A stretch of 64,000 bases of DNA from Arsenicicoccus piscis (GTDB taxonomy: Bacteria; Actinomycetota; Actinomycetes; Actinomycetales; Dermatophilaceae). The notes below the pieces were generated by a model. That model made no database searches. It was not told the DNA's origin and saw only the letters and a list, made by a program, of their open reading frames with translations. A program made the position numbers and the translations under genes. This document shows positions 1 to 9,325 of the stretch, piece by piece (positions within the stretch are counted from its first letter, which is position 1; each line of letters starts with the position of its first letter). The stretch is taken from contig NZ_JAKZHV010000004.1 of assembly GCF_022568835.1 (NCBI RefSeq), forward strand, positions 186,001 through 250,000, written 5' to 3'.

Positions 1-1
1 C

Positions 2-847
<846 letters not shown>

Positions 848-899
848 TCGAGCGCCAGGGCCGCGCGCCGGGTCGGCACAACCCGGGTCCGGCGCTTGC

Positions 900-1397
900 T
901 CAGGCCTCGAAGGGCAGCAGCAGCGAGCGCAGCAGGCGCGCCAGCTGGTCGCGCTCGCGGGCGGACAGCCCGGCGAGCAGCCGCCGCTCCCGGTCGAGCA
1001 GCTCGCTGAAGGCCGCGTCGACGACCTCCTTGCCCGCCTCGGTGAGCGTGACGATGACGCCGCGCCGGTCGTCGGGGTCGGGGCTTCGGGTCACGAGGCC
1101 GCGTGCGGCGAGCCGGTCGACCCGGTTGGTCATGGTGCCGGAGGTGACGAGGGTCTGCTGGACGAGGCGCCCGGGGGAGAGCTGGTAGGGCGTCCCTGCG
1201 CGCCGCAGCGCCACGAGCACGTCGAACTCGTAGCCCTCGAGCTGGTGCTCGGCGAACGTCTCGCCGCGGGTGAGGTCCAGGTGGCGAGCGAGCCGGGAGA
1301 CCCGAGAGAGCACCTCCAGCGGGCCGAGGTCGAGGTCGGGCCGCTCCCGGCGCCAGGCCGCGACGATGTCGTCGACGTCGTCCGTGGCTCCAGTCAT
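900..1397 (-). CDS. MarR family transcriptional regulator
   Basis: A 165-residue winged-helix protein of normal MarR length. The central part (LSPGRLVQQTLVTSGTMTNR, then VDRLAARGLVTRSPDPDDRR) has the recognition helix and the wing with the usual DxRR motif. It starts at an ATG at 1397. A palindrome, TATCTGAACGTCGAGATA, lies 27 bases upstream and is a good candidate for its own operator, so autorepression is likely. It is convergent with the ABC-F gene and shares direction with the pca operon, whose last gene ends about 100 bases upstream. Its ligand is not evident; an aromatic acid is possible because of the neighbours, but this is a guess. Confidence 0.93.
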   Translation of the reverse strand: MTGATDDVDDIVAAWRRERPDLDLGPLEVLSRVSRLARHLDLTRGETFAEHQLEGYEFDVLVALRRAGTPYQLSPGRLVQQTLVTSGTMTNRVDRLAARGLVTRSPDPDDRRGVIVTLTEAGKEVVDAAFSELLDRERRLLAGLSARERDQLARLLRSLLLPFEA

Positions 1398-1423
1398 GGG
1401 CTCACTATAGCCGCGCCCAAAAG

Positions 1424-1441
1424 TATCTGAACGTCGAGATA
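1424..1441. promoter_or_regulatory. Candidate MarR operator
   Basis: The 18-bp sequence has perfect 5-bp arms TATCT/AGATA plus a central AC/GT pair, with two mismatched positions between. Its size and symmetry match MarR-family dimer sites. It lies 27-44 bases ahead of the marR start codon, where it would overlap the promoter. No binding data; inferred from symmetry and place. Confidence 0.45.
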
Positions 1442-1494
1442 TCTCAGTGGGGCCGGTTGCGACGATCGCTCGGCGCTCTGGCGCCGGGGCCGCG

Positions 1495-2289
1495 TCAGTG
1501 GCCGGCGACGCGCAGGTCGGTGGAGAGGGCGGCTGCGGTCGCGCGCAGGGCAGCGAGCGAGTTGATCAGGTCGCCCGCGGCGGGGTCGGCGACGTTGGTC
1601 GACACGTTGACGGCGGCGACGGTGCGGCCGGCGGCGTCGACGACGGGCGCCGCCATCGAGCGCAGCCCGGGCTCCAGCTCCTGGTCGACGATGACGTAGC
1701 CGTCGCGCCGCACCTGGTCGAGCAGCTCGCGCAGGGCACTCTCGTCGTGGATGGTCTGCACGGTGAGCGCGGACAGCGCGGCGGTGCGGAAGTAGTCGTC
1801 CAGCTCGGCGGGGGTGAGCCCGGCGAGCAGGACACGACCCATCGACGTCGCGTAGGCCGGGAACCGGGTGCCGACGTGGATGTCCACGGTCATGATCCGC
1901 CGTCGGGCGACCCGTGCGACGTAGACGATGTCGGTCCCGTCGAGGACGGCGAGCGAGGTGGACTCGAGCAGTCGCGCGGAGAGGTCCTCGAGCCGGGGAC
2001 GGGCCAGCTCGGGCAGCCGCTGGCTCGACAGGTAGGCGTAGCCGAGCTCCAGCACGGCCGGAGCGAGCGAGAAGAGCTTGCCGTCGAAGCGCACGTAGCC
2101 CAGCTCGACCAGGGTGAGCAGGAGCCGGCGGGCGGTCGCGCGGGTCAGCCCGGTGCGTCGCCCGACGTCCGACAGTGACAGCTCGGGGTGCTCGCTGTCG
2201 AAGGCGCGCAGGACGGCGAGCCCCCGGGCCAGCGACTGGACGTAGCCGTCGCCGGGCTCGGGGGTCGTCGGAATCCCTTGCGCTGCCAT
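1495..2289 (-). CDS. pcaR: IclR family transcriptional regulator of the pca genes (PcaR/PcaU type)
   Basis: A 264-residue protein starting at ATG 2289, 11 bases after pcaJ stops. The N-terminal winged helix (SLARGLAVLRAFDSEHPELS, then LSDVGRRTGLTRATARRLLL) is typical IclR, and the rest is an IclR effector-binding domain (IVYVARVARRRIMTVDIHVG, MGRVLLAG, GLRSMAAPV). IclR proteins such as PcaR and PcaU sense protocatechuate or beta-ketoadipate and usually activate pca genes. Being the last gene of the operon, it should rise together with its targets. The symbol rests on family and context; the effector itself cannot be read from sequence. Confidence 0.9.
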   Translation of the reverse strand: MAAQGIPTTPEPGDGYVQSLARGLAVLRAFDSEHPELSLSDVGRRTGLTRATARRLLLTLVELGYVRFDGKLFSLAPAVLELGYAYLSSQRLPELARPRLEDLSARLLESTSLAVLDGTDIVYVARVARRRIMTVDIHVGTRFPAYATSMGRVLLAGLTPAELDDYFRTAALSALTVQTIHDESALRELLDQVRRDGYVIVDQELEPGLRSMAAPVVDAAGRTVAAVNVSTNVADPAAGDLINSLAALRATAAALSTDLRVAGH

Positions 2290-2300
2290 CGAGTCCGACC

Positions 2301-2942
2301 CTAGTCGAGGCTCCGCAGCGGGACGGACATGCGCTCGGCCAGCTCCTCGACGGTGGTGCCGAAGGTCTCGCGCACGGTCACGCCCTGGTCGTCGATGAGG
2401 AACACGGCGCACTCGGTGTAGACCCTGCTGACGCACCCGGGGCCGGTGAGCGGATAGGTGCACTCGGGGACGATCTTGGCCTCGCCGGTCTTGGTGAAGA
2501 GGTTCATCATCACCCAGGTCTCCTTGGCGCCGACCGCGAGGTCCATGGCGCCGCCGACGGCCGGGATGGCGTCGGGGGCGCCGGTGTGCCAGTTGGCGAG
2601 GTCACCGGTGGCGGACACCTGGAAGGCGCCCATGACGCACACGTCGAGGTGGCCGCCGCGCATCATCGCGAACGAGTCGGCGTGGTGGAAGAACGAGGCG
2701 CCGGGGACCTCGGTCACCGGGATCTTGCCGGCGTTGATGAGGTCCTCGTCGATCTCGTCGCCCTGGGCGGCCGGGCCCATGCCGAGCAGGCCGTTCTCGG
2801 TGTGCAGGGTGACGTCCTGGTCGGCGGTGAGGTAGTCCGACACGAGGGTCGGCTGCCCGATGCCAAGGTTGACGTAGGACCCGGGCGCGATGTCCTTGGC
2901 GATCAGCGCTGCCAGCGCCTGACGGTCCAGCGTGCCGCTCAC
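2301..2942 (-). CDS. pcaJ: 3-oxoacid CoA-transferase subunit B (beta-ketoadipate:succinyl-CoA transferase)
   Basis: This 213-residue subunit transfers CoA from succinyl-CoA to beta-ketoadipate, the step before thiolysis. The family signature with the catalytic glutamate is seen in TLHTENGLLGMGP, preceded by VNLGIGQPTLV. Its GTG start overlaps the pcaI stop as GTGA, which implies translational coupling and equal subunit dosage. The pca neighbours favour beta-ketoadipate over acetoacetate as substrate. It ends 11 bases before pcaR. Confidence 0.94.
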   Translation of the reverse strand: MSGTLDRQALAALIAKDIAPGSYVNLGIGQPTLVSDYLTADQDVTLHTENGLLGMGPAAQGDEIDEDLINAGKIPVTEVPGASFFHHADSFAMMRGGHLDVCVMGAFQVSATGDLANWHTGAPDAIPAVGGAMDLAVGAKETWVMMNLFTKTGEAKIVPECTYPLTGPGCVSRVYTECAVFLIDDQGVTVRETFGTTVEELAERMSVPLRSLD

Positions 2943-3646
2943 TGCTCCTCCTCGTGCTCGGGGGTGGTCTCGGGGGCGACGGGGCCGCCCACGGTGACGA
3001 TGGTCTGGACGAAGATGCCTGGGGTGGCGATGTTTTCGGGATCCAGGCCCCCCAGCGGCACGACGTCGTGGACCTGCGCGACGGTGTGCGCTGCGGCCGT
3101 CGCCATGATCGGTCCGAAGTTGCGTGCGGTCTTGCGGTAGACCAGGTTGCCGGCGCGGTCGGCGCGCAGCGCCTTGATGAGCGCCACGTCGCCACGGATC
3201 GGCGTCTCGAGCACGTAGCCGCGGCCGTCGATGACGCGCGTCTCCTTGCCCTCGGCCAGCGGGGTGCCGTAGCCGGTGGGGGTGAAGAACCCGCCGATCC
3301 CCGCGCCCCCGGCGCGAATTCGCTCGGCGAGCGACCCCTGCGGGACGACCTCCAGCTGCACGCGCCCCTCGCGGTAGGCCTTGTCGAAGTGCCACGAGTC
3401 GGACTGGCGGGGGAACGAGCAGATCATCTTCTGGACGTGCCCCTCGGCGATGAGCAGCGCGAGCCCCTCGTCGCCGTTGCCGGCGTTGTTGTTGACGACG
3501 GTGAGGTCCTTGACGTCGGTGCGCAGGAGCGCCTCGATGAGCTCGACCGGCTGGCCGGCCTTGCCGAATCCGCCGATGAGGACGGTGTCGCCGTCGCGGA
3601 CGCAGGCGACGGCCTCGTCCACGTCGTCGAGGAAGTGCTTGGGCAT
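2939..3646 (-). CDS. pcaI: 3-oxoacid CoA-transferase subunit A
   Basis: A 235-residue alpha subunit with the CoA-transferase subunit A glycine-rich motif in TVLIGGFGKAGQPVELI, the segment NNNAGNGDEGLALLI and the conserved GGIGGFFTPTGYGT-like stretch. It pairs with the downstream pcaJ product to form the heteromeric transferase. The ATG at 3646 shares one base with the pcaF stop codon (TGATG). A charged C-terminal tail (ETTPEHEEEQ) runs into the overlap with pcaJ. Confidence 0.94.
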   Translation of the reverse strand: MPKHFLDDVDEAVACVRDGDTVLIGGFGKAGQPVELIEALLRTDVKDLTVVNNNAGNGDEGLALLIAEGHVQKMICSFPRQSDSWHFDKAYREGRVQLEVVPQGSLAERIRAGGAGIGGFFTPTGYGTPLAEGKETRVIDGRGYVLETPIRGDVALIKALRADRAGNLVYRKTARNFGPIMATAAAHTVAQVHDVVPLGGLDPENIATPGIFVQTIVTVGGPVAPETTPEHEEEQ

Positions 3647-4904
3647 CAGGACTCCTTGTCGCTGGTGGAGGGTGCGACGTCGTCGCTGGGGGAGGGCGCG
3701 GCGTCTTCGCTTGCGGCAGAGACGTTCTCGAGGACGACGGCGAGGCCCTGGCCGACGCCGATGCAGATGGCCGCGACGCCCCAGCGCTCGCTGCTCGCCT
3801 GCAGCCGGCGCGCCAGCGTGCCGAGGACGCGGCCGCCCGAGGCGCCGAGGGGGTGACCGACGGCGATGGCGCCGCCCCAGGCGTTGACCACGGCCGGGTC
3901 GACGTCCCAGGCGTCCAGGCACGCGAGGGACTGCGCCGCGAAGGCCTCGTTGAGCTCTACGGCTCCGACGTCGCCCCAGCCGATGCCCGCACGAGCGGCG
4001 CCCGGTTGGCGGCCTCGACCGGTGCGTAGCCGAAGAACTGCGGCTCGTTGGCGGCCGCCGCGCGGCCGGCGATGCGCGCGATCGGCGCGAGTCCCAGTGT
4101 CTCGCTGGCGGACTCGCTGCCGAGCCACAGCGCGGACGCGCCGTCGGACAGCGGGCTCGCGTTGCCCGCGGTGACGGTGCCGCCCTGCTCGGGGGTGCGG
4201 AAGACGGGGTTGAGCGTGGCGAGCTTCTCGGCGGTGGAGCCCGGGCGGATGCCCTCGTCGCGCGTGAGGTCGGTGCCCGGGACGGGCACCACGAGGTCGT
4301 CGTAGAACCCTGCGTCCCAAGCCTTTTCGGCCAGCTGGTGGGAGTGCGCGGCGAACTCGTCCTGACGCTCGCGGGAGATGCCGTAGCGCTCGCGCAGCTG
4401 CTCGGTGGCCTCGCCGAGGCTGACCGTCCACTCCTTCGGCATCGCCTTGTTGACCAGGCGCCAGCCGAGGGCGGTGTTGGCCATCGTCAGGTCGTGCGCG
4501 GGGAACGGCTTGGTGGTCTTGGGGAGCACCCAGGGCGCCCGGGTCATCGACTCGACGCCACCGACGAGGATCACGTCGGCCTCGTCGACGGCGATCTGGC
4601 GGGACGCGATGATCGCCGCGTCGAGGCTGGAGCCGCACAGTCGGTTGACCGTGGTGCCCGGGATGTCGACCGGCAGGCCAGCGAGCAGCGTGGCCATCCT
4701 TGCGACACAACGGTTTTCCTCGCCCGCGCCGTTGGCGTTGCCGAAGATCACCTCGTCGATGCGCTCCGGGTCGAGCCCGGGGGCGCGCTCGACCATCGTG
4801 CGCACCACGTGGGCGGCGAGGTCGTCCGGTCGCACGCCGGCGAGGGCTCCGCCGAACCTCCCGAACGGGGTGCGGACGGCGTCGTAGACGTAGGCGTCGG
4901 TCAC
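3646..4904 (-). CDS. pcaF: Beta-ketoadipyl-CoA thiolase, with an apparent one-base frameshift
   Basis: The thiolase cleaves beta-ketoadipyl-CoA to succinyl-CoA and acetyl-CoA, the last step of the pathway. The N-terminal 300 or so residues read in one frame from a GTG at 4904, with the active-site cysteine in NRLCGSSLDAAI. The C-terminal 110 residues (VELNEAFAAQ, the catalytic histidine in IAVGHPLGASGGR, and the cysteine in AICIGVGQG) read in another frame. The break lies near 3991-4006, at ANRAP in frame one and RAGIGWGDV in the next. Adding one G there gives ANRAPARAGIGWGDV, a normal thiolase sequence of about 419 residues. This is either a real one-base loss or a sequencing error. The start overlaps pcaDC (GTGA). 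A 25-residue Ser/Asp-rich tail is unusual. Confidence 0.88.
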
Positions 4905-6325
4905 GAGGGCTCCTTGCGGGTGGCGTCAGTGGTGGTGGCGTCGGTGGTGGTGGCGTCGATGGGGGAGGTGGCGGTGGCGGCTGGGTGGGCGGCGGTGTCG
5001 CCCTGGGCGTCGACCTCGGCGAAGACCCGCTGGGCGACCTTGAAGGCGGCGTTGGCGGAGGGGACGGAGCAGTAGATCGCGGACTGCAGCATGACCTCCT
5101 TGATCTGGCCGCGGGTCATGCCGTTGTTGAGGGCGGCCCGCACGTGCATGGCCAGCTCCTCCCAGTGCCCGTGTGCGATCAGGGCGGTGAGCGTGATGGC
5201 GGACCGGGTGACCCGGTCCAGGCCAGGGCGGGTCCAGATGGTGCCCCAGGCGTAGCGGGTGATGAGGTTCTGGAAGTCGGCGCTGAACTCGTCGATGGCG
5301 GCGTTCGCGCGGTCGACGTGGGCGTCGCCGAGCACCTCGCGGCGCACCCCGATGCCGGCGTCGTAGGTCTGCTGCGCCGTGAGCGACATGTCGGCGCCGC
5401 CCAGGCTCGCGGCGGGCACGGTCCCTCGGGCGCCCTCGTGGCCGGTGGCGGAGCCGCCATCGTGCTCGGTGGCGGAACCATCCTCAGGCTGGGTCAAGAC
5501 GGCGCCCGCGTGCTCGGCGAGCGACAGCACTGCGGAGGCGGTGCCCTGCGGGTCCTCGGCGGGGGCGAGGTGACCGACTCCGCCGAGGGCGATCGAGCGG
5601 GCGCTGGCACACCGCTCGGTGATGTCGTCGGCGAGGCGCGGCGGGGCGACCTGGTCGTCGGTGCCGTTGACGAGGACGACCGGGTCGGTGATGCGGTGGA
5701 CCTGGTCCAGCACGTCGAAGCCGGCGAGCGCCTCGCAGCAGGCGGCGTAGCCGAACCGGTCGGTGCGCTGCAGGGTCATCAGCAGGCGGCCGCTGATGTC
5801 GGGCTGCTGCTCGATGAATCCCGGTGCGAACCAACGCTTTGCGGACCCCTCGACCATGACGGGCGTGCCCTGGGCGCGCACCGTCTCGGCGCGCTCGCGC
5901 CAGGCGTCGGGCGTGCCGAGCGCGGCCCCGGAGCAGATCACGGCGAGCCCGGTGAACAGGCCCGGGTGGTCCAGCGCCAGCTGCAGCCCCGTGGCCCCAC
6001 CCAGTGACACCCCGGCGTAGAACACGGGCGCGGCAGCGTCGGCAACGGCGCCGGTGTTGGGGCCGGCATCGGCACCGGAGCGCAGGGTCGCGACGAGGTT
6101 TGCCACGGCGTCGGCGAGGTCGGCGACGGTGAACGCCGCCCCGTCGAACGGGGTGCGGCCGTGACCCGGGAGGTCCCAGCCGACGATCTGGAAGTGGGGA
6201 GCCAGCAGGGGCACCGTGCGCTCCCAGAGCACGTCGACGGCGGTGCCGAGCGAGGGGCCGACGACGAGCAGCGGCTTGTCCGGGGACGGTGGCGTCAGCG
6301 CGGTGCCGACGAGGGTGAGGGTCAT
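4901..6325 (-). CDS. pcaL: Fused beta-ketoadipate enol-lactone hydrolase / 4-carboxymuconolactone decarboxylase (PcaL type)
   Basis: One 474-residue protein does two steps in series. Residues 1 to about 275 are an alpha/beta hydrolase (PcaD) with nucleophile Ser107 in AGVSLGGATG, an acid in NGTDDQ near 224 and His252 in GVGHLAPAED. A linker of about 35 Ser/Gly/Glu-rich residues follows. Residues 313-445 are the decarboxylase (PcaC), with EVLGDAHVDRA, the segment SAITLTALIAHGHWEEL and a C-terminal NGMTRGQIKEVMLQSAIYC. Such pcaDC fusions are known in actinobacteria. It starts at ATG 6325, overlapping the pcaB stop (ATGA). The last 20 residues are encoded by a short tandem repeat (DATTTDATTTDAT). 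Confidence 0.94.
   Translation of the reverse strand: MTLTLVGTALTPPSPDKPLLVVGPSLGTAVDVLWERTVPLLAPHFQIVGWDLPGHGRTPFDGAAFTVADLADAVANLVATLRSGADAGPNTGAVADAAAPVFYAGVSLGGATGLQLALDHPGLFTGLAVICSGAALGTPDAWRERAETVRAQGTPVMVEGSAKRWFAPGFIEQQPDISGRLLMTLQRTDRFGYAACCEALAGFDVLDQVHRITDPVVLVNGTDDQVAPPRLADDITERCASARSIALGGVGHLAPAEDPQGTASAVLSLAEHAGAVLTQPEDGSATEHDGGSATGHEGARGTVPAASLGGADMSLTAQQTYDAGIGVRREVLGDAHVDRANAAIDEFSADFQNLITRYAWGTIWTRPGLDRVTRSAITLTALIAHGHWEELAMHVRAALNNGMTRGQIKEVMLQSAIYCSVPSANAAFKVAQRVFAEVDAQGDTAAHPAATATSPIDATTTDATTTDATRKEPS
4921..4965 (-). repeat. Three 15-bp tandem repeats at the 3' end of the pcaDC fusion
   Basis: Read on the plus strand the units are TGGCGTCAGTGGTGG, TGGCGTCGGTGGTGG and TGGCGTCGATGGGGG. 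The length is a multiple of three, so copy-number change would lengthen or shorten only the Thr/Asp-rich tail of the protein without breaking the frame. Confidence 0.8.
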
Positions 6326-7788
6326 GAGTTCTCCTGCGAGAGAAGGCGATCGGTGAGCTGAGGTGCGAGGCCGAGGTAGCGCGTGGGCTGGAGCAGGTCG
6401 TCGAGTGCGGCGTCGTCGAGCGCCGACGCCGGCACCAGGGCGCGCAGGGCGGTGGCCAGGTCGGTGCCGCCGCTGAGCGACTCGTCGACCGCGGCCTGCA
6501 CGGCGGCCTTGCCGGTGCGGCCCTCGGTGGCGGGGACGAGCGGCGCGACGACCGCCATGATGCGCTCGGTGACGACGGCCGCGCCCGAGTGCTCGAGGTT
6601 GCGGCGCAGGGCGGTCTCGTCGACGGCGAGCCCGCTGCACAGCTCGGCGAGCTTGGGGGTGACCCCGCCGGCCAGGCGCAGCAGCGCGCGCAGGCTGGGC
6701 CACTCGGCGTGCCACGCGCCGTCTGGGCGCTCGTGGTCGGCGAGGCCCGCGGCGGTCAGCAGGGTGGCGACCTGTGCGGGGGCGTCGAGGGCGGCGCTGC
6801 GGATCATGATGGACAGCACCGGGTTGCGCTTGTGCGGCATCGCCGACGAGCCGCCGCGGCCGGGGGCGGAGGGCTCGACCAGCTCGCCGACCTCGGGCCG
6901 GGTGGCGAACGCGATGTCGGTGGCGATCTTGCCGGCCGCCGCGACGACGTCGGCCAGCGCGAAGCCGAGCCCGGTGACGGTCTGGCGGCGGGTGTGCCAA
7001 GGCAGCGACGCCGCGAGGCCGAGTCGCTGCGCCAGGTCGTCGCTCAGCGCGAACGCGTCCAGCCCCGCCGGCGCGGTGCGCAGCTCGAGGCCGGCCAGGG
7101 TGCCCGCGGCCCCGCCCCACTGGAGCGGCAGCGAACCCCCGACCCGGCGTAGACCGTGGGTCGCGGCGAGCAGCCCGGCCCGCCACTGCGCGACCCGCAG
7201 GCCGAACGTCGTGGGCAGGGCGTGCTGGCCGAGGGACCGGGCGATGCAGGGGGTGTCGCGGTGCCGCTCGGCCAGGGTCGCCAGCGCGGCGAGGGCGCGG
7301 TCGAGGTCCGCGAGCAGCAGCTCGACGACCTCGTGCGCCATCACCATCAGCGCCGTGTCGATGATGTCCTGGCTGGTCGCGCCGAGGTGGACGCCACGGG
7401 ACGCGGCGTCCAGCCCGGCCGCGCGCAGGGCGGACCGCAGGTCGCCGAGCAGCGGGATCAGCGGGTTGCCGCCGCCGGCCGACCGCTGTGCGATCGAGAC
7501 CAGGTCGTAGGCCGACGCGTCCCACGGCGACCCCGCCCCCGCCGCGCCACCAGCGCCACCAGCACCATCAGCACCATCGCCACCAGCATCGCCACGACCG
7601 CCAACACCCTCCGCCCCCAGGTCCACCAGCCCGGCCGTCGAGCACACCTGCAGCCAGGTGCGCTCGACGTCCAGCAGATCCTGGGCCAGCGCGCGGTCCG
7701 AGGTCCGCCGGGCGACGGCGGTGCCCGCCCACACGGGGGCGAGCAGGCCGAGGTCGGCGTCGTCGGGCTGCGAGACGGGCTGGTTCAC
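6322..7788 (-). CDS. pcaB: 3-carboxy-cis,cis-muconate cycloisomerase
   Basis: This 488-residue enzyme of the fumarase/aspartase superfamily turns 3-carboxymuconate into 4-carboxymuconolactone. The superfamily signature is GSSAMPHKRNP; HLGATSQDIIDTA and SLGQHALPTTFG are the other conserved blocks. I chose the GTG at 7788 because AAAGGA precedes it at a good distance; an in-frame start further up is possible. Residues about 57-90 hold a Gly/Ala/Asp-rich low-complexity insertion near the N terminus that is absent from the usual core. The stop overlaps the pcaDC start. A 99-base gap separates it from pcaG. Confidence 0.93.
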   Translation of the reverse strand: MNQPVSQPDDADLGLLAPVWAGTAVARRTSDRALAQDLLDVERTWLQVCSTAGLVDLGAEGVGGRGDAGGDGADGAGGAGGAAGAGSPWDASAYDLVSIAQRSAGGGNPLIPLLGDLRSALRAAGLDAASRGVHLGATSQDIIDTALMVMAHEVVELLLADLDRALAALATLAERHRDTPCIARSLGQHALPTTFGLRVAQWRAGLLAATHGLRRVGGSLPLQWGGAAGTLAGLELRTAPAGLDAFALSDDLAQRLGLAASLPWHTRRQTVTGLGFALADVVAAAGKIATDIAFATRPEVGELVEPSAPGRGGSSAMPHKRNPVLSIMIRSAALDAPAQVATLLTAAGLADHERPDGAWHAEWPSLRALLRLAGGVTPKLAELCSGLAVDETALRRNLEHSGAAVVTERIMAVVAPLVPATEGRTGKAAVQAAVDESLSGGTDLATALRALVPASALDDAALDDLLQPTRYLGLAPQLTDRLLSQENS

Positions 7789-7887
7789 GGAGTTCCTTTG
7801 CGGGAGAAGGGTGTTGGCGGACGGCAGCGCGGGCAAGGCAGCGCGTTCTACAGGGGTGAGGCGGCGCGGTCTACGAGGCCGCGTGGG

Positions 7888-8457
7888 CTACCGCTCGGGG
7901 TAGGTGAGGAAGACGGTCTCGCCCTCACCCTGCAGGCGCAGGTCCCAGCGCAGCGCCCCGTCGTCCTCGCGGGTGGCGATCAGCGTCCCCCGCTCGTTTT
8001 CGGGCAGCGACGACAGCAGCGCGTCGGCGGCGACCGCGTCGGCGTCCGCGACGTCCTCGGGCAGGTAGACCCGGGTGTGCAGCTTGTTGAGCAGACCGCG
8101 CGCAAACACCACGACCGAGATGAAGCGGGCGCCGCCGTCGGGGCGCGGACCCGGCTCCACGGTGGTGAAGCTGAAGCCGCCCACGTTGTCGACCGCCGTG
8201 CGACCGAAGCCGGTGAAGGTGTAGCCGTCCCGGATCAGCGAGCCGTGCGCGTCGGGGACGGTCCCGTCGGCGGCGGCCTGCCAGATCTCGAGCAGGCAGT
8301 CGGGGATCGGGTCACCGTTGCCGTCGTAGACCGTGCCGTGCAGCCGCACGGAGCCGGGGGACCCGACGGGCACGAGCTGCTCGCCGCGCTCGAACGGCAG
8401 CGCGAAGCCGTAGAACGGGCCGATGGTCTGGCCGGGCGTGGCCACAAGCTTGGTCAT
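7888..8457 (-). CDS. pcaG: Protocatechuate 3,4-dioxygenase alpha subunit
   Basis: A 189-residue intradiol dioxygenase subunit that opens as ATPGQTIGPFYGFAL and contains the fold signature LHGTVYDGNGDPIPDCLLEI. As is normal for the alpha chain, it lacks the full set of iron ligands found in PcaH and serves to build the active-site pocket. The ATG at 8457 overlaps the pcaH stop by one base (TGATG), so the two chains are probably made at equal levels. Confidence 0.95.
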   Translation of the reverse strand: MTKLVATPGQTIGPFYGFALPFERGEQLVPVGSPGSVRLHGTVYDGNGDPIPDCLLEIWQAAADGTVPDAHGSLIRDGYTFTGFGRTAVDNVGGFSFTTVEPGPRPDGGARFISVVVFARGLLNKLHTRVYLPEDVADADAVAADALLSSLPENERGTLIATREDDGALRWDLRLQGEGETVFLTYPER

Positions 8458-9287
8458 CAGTGGGCTCCTTCCGGGGACTGTCCGGCGGTGGTGTCGGTCT
8501 CGAACGGGGTGCGGTGGGTGCCGGTGAGCACGAGGTCGAAGGAGTAGCCGGTGGCCCACTCGTGGCTGGTGATGTCGTGGTCGTAGGTCGCGACCAGTCG
8601 CTGGCGCGCGGCGGGGTCGACGATCGCCTGGTAGATCGGGTCCAGCGCGAAGAGCGGGTCGCCCGGGAAGTACATCTGGGTGATCATCCGCTGGGTGAAC
8701 TGCGTGCCGAACAGCGAGAAGTGGATGTGCGCCGGGCGCCAGGCGTTGAAGTGGTTCTTCCACGGGTAGGGGCCGGGCTTGATCGTCGTGAACTCGTAGC
8801 TGCCGTCGGCGCCGGTGATGGCGCGGCCGACGCCGGTGAAGTTCGGGTCGAGCGGTGCGGGGTGCTGGTCGCGCTTGTGCACGTAGCGGCCGGCCGAGTT
8901 GGCCTGCCAGATCTCCAGCAGCTGACCGGCGACGGGACGGCCGTCGCCGTCGACGATCTTGCCGCGCAGGATGATCCGCTCGCCGAGCGGCTCACCCTTG
9001 TGCTGGATGGTGAGGTCGCTCTCGAGGGTGTGCACGTCGCGCTGACCGAACGCGGGCGACCACAGCTCGATCGACTCGGGGTCGACCGGTCGGGGCGCCT
9101 TCGTCGGGTGGCGCAGGATCGAGCTGCGGTAGGGCGCGTAGTCGATCCGCGGCTGCGTCTCCTCGGCGCCCGCGGCCTCGTAGTCGCGGGTGATGCCGGC
9201 CATCTGCTCGTTGATCTCGGCCTGGGTGCTCTGCGCCGAGTCTGACGACGTGATGACCCTGGCGTCGTCGAAGGTCTCGTCCACCAC
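8457..9287 (-). CDS. pcaH: Protocatechuate 3,4-dioxygenase beta subunit
   Basis: The catalytic, iron-bearing subunit that splits protocatechuate between its two hydroxyls to give 3-carboxy-cis,cis-muconate. The family signature is LRGKIVDGDGRPVAGQLLEI. Likely iron ligands are the tyrosines in GRYVHKRDQ and PGPYPWKNH and the histidines of RPAHIHFSLFG. Start taken as the GTG at 9287, preceded by GAGGAG at eight bases, giving 276 residues; this N terminus is about 30 residues longer than many PcaH, and a later start is possible. It is 38 bases downstream of the dehydratase gene that makes its substrate. Confidence 0.94.
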   Translation of the reverse strand: MVDETFDDARVITSSDSAQSTQAEINEQMAGITRDYEAAGAEETQPRIDYAPYRSSILRHPTKAPRPVDPESIELWSPAFGQRDVHTLESDLTIQHKGEPLGERIILRGKIVDGDGRPVAGQLLEIWQANSAGRYVHKRDQHPAPLDPNFTGVGRAITGADGSYEFTTIKPGPYPWKNHFNAWRPAHIHFSLFGTQFTQRMITQMYFPGDPLFALDPIYQAIVDPAARQRLVATYDHDITSHEWATGYSFDLVLTGTHRTPFETDTTAGQSPEGAH

Positions 9288-9325
9288 GGTGTGGCTCCTC
9301 TCGGTGGATGGGGATGGGGGAGTGC

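Noticed and set aside
3985..4010. Two separate genes in place of pcaF
   Set aside because: Each piece alone lacks part of the thiolase active site; joined by one base, they give a normal enzyme.
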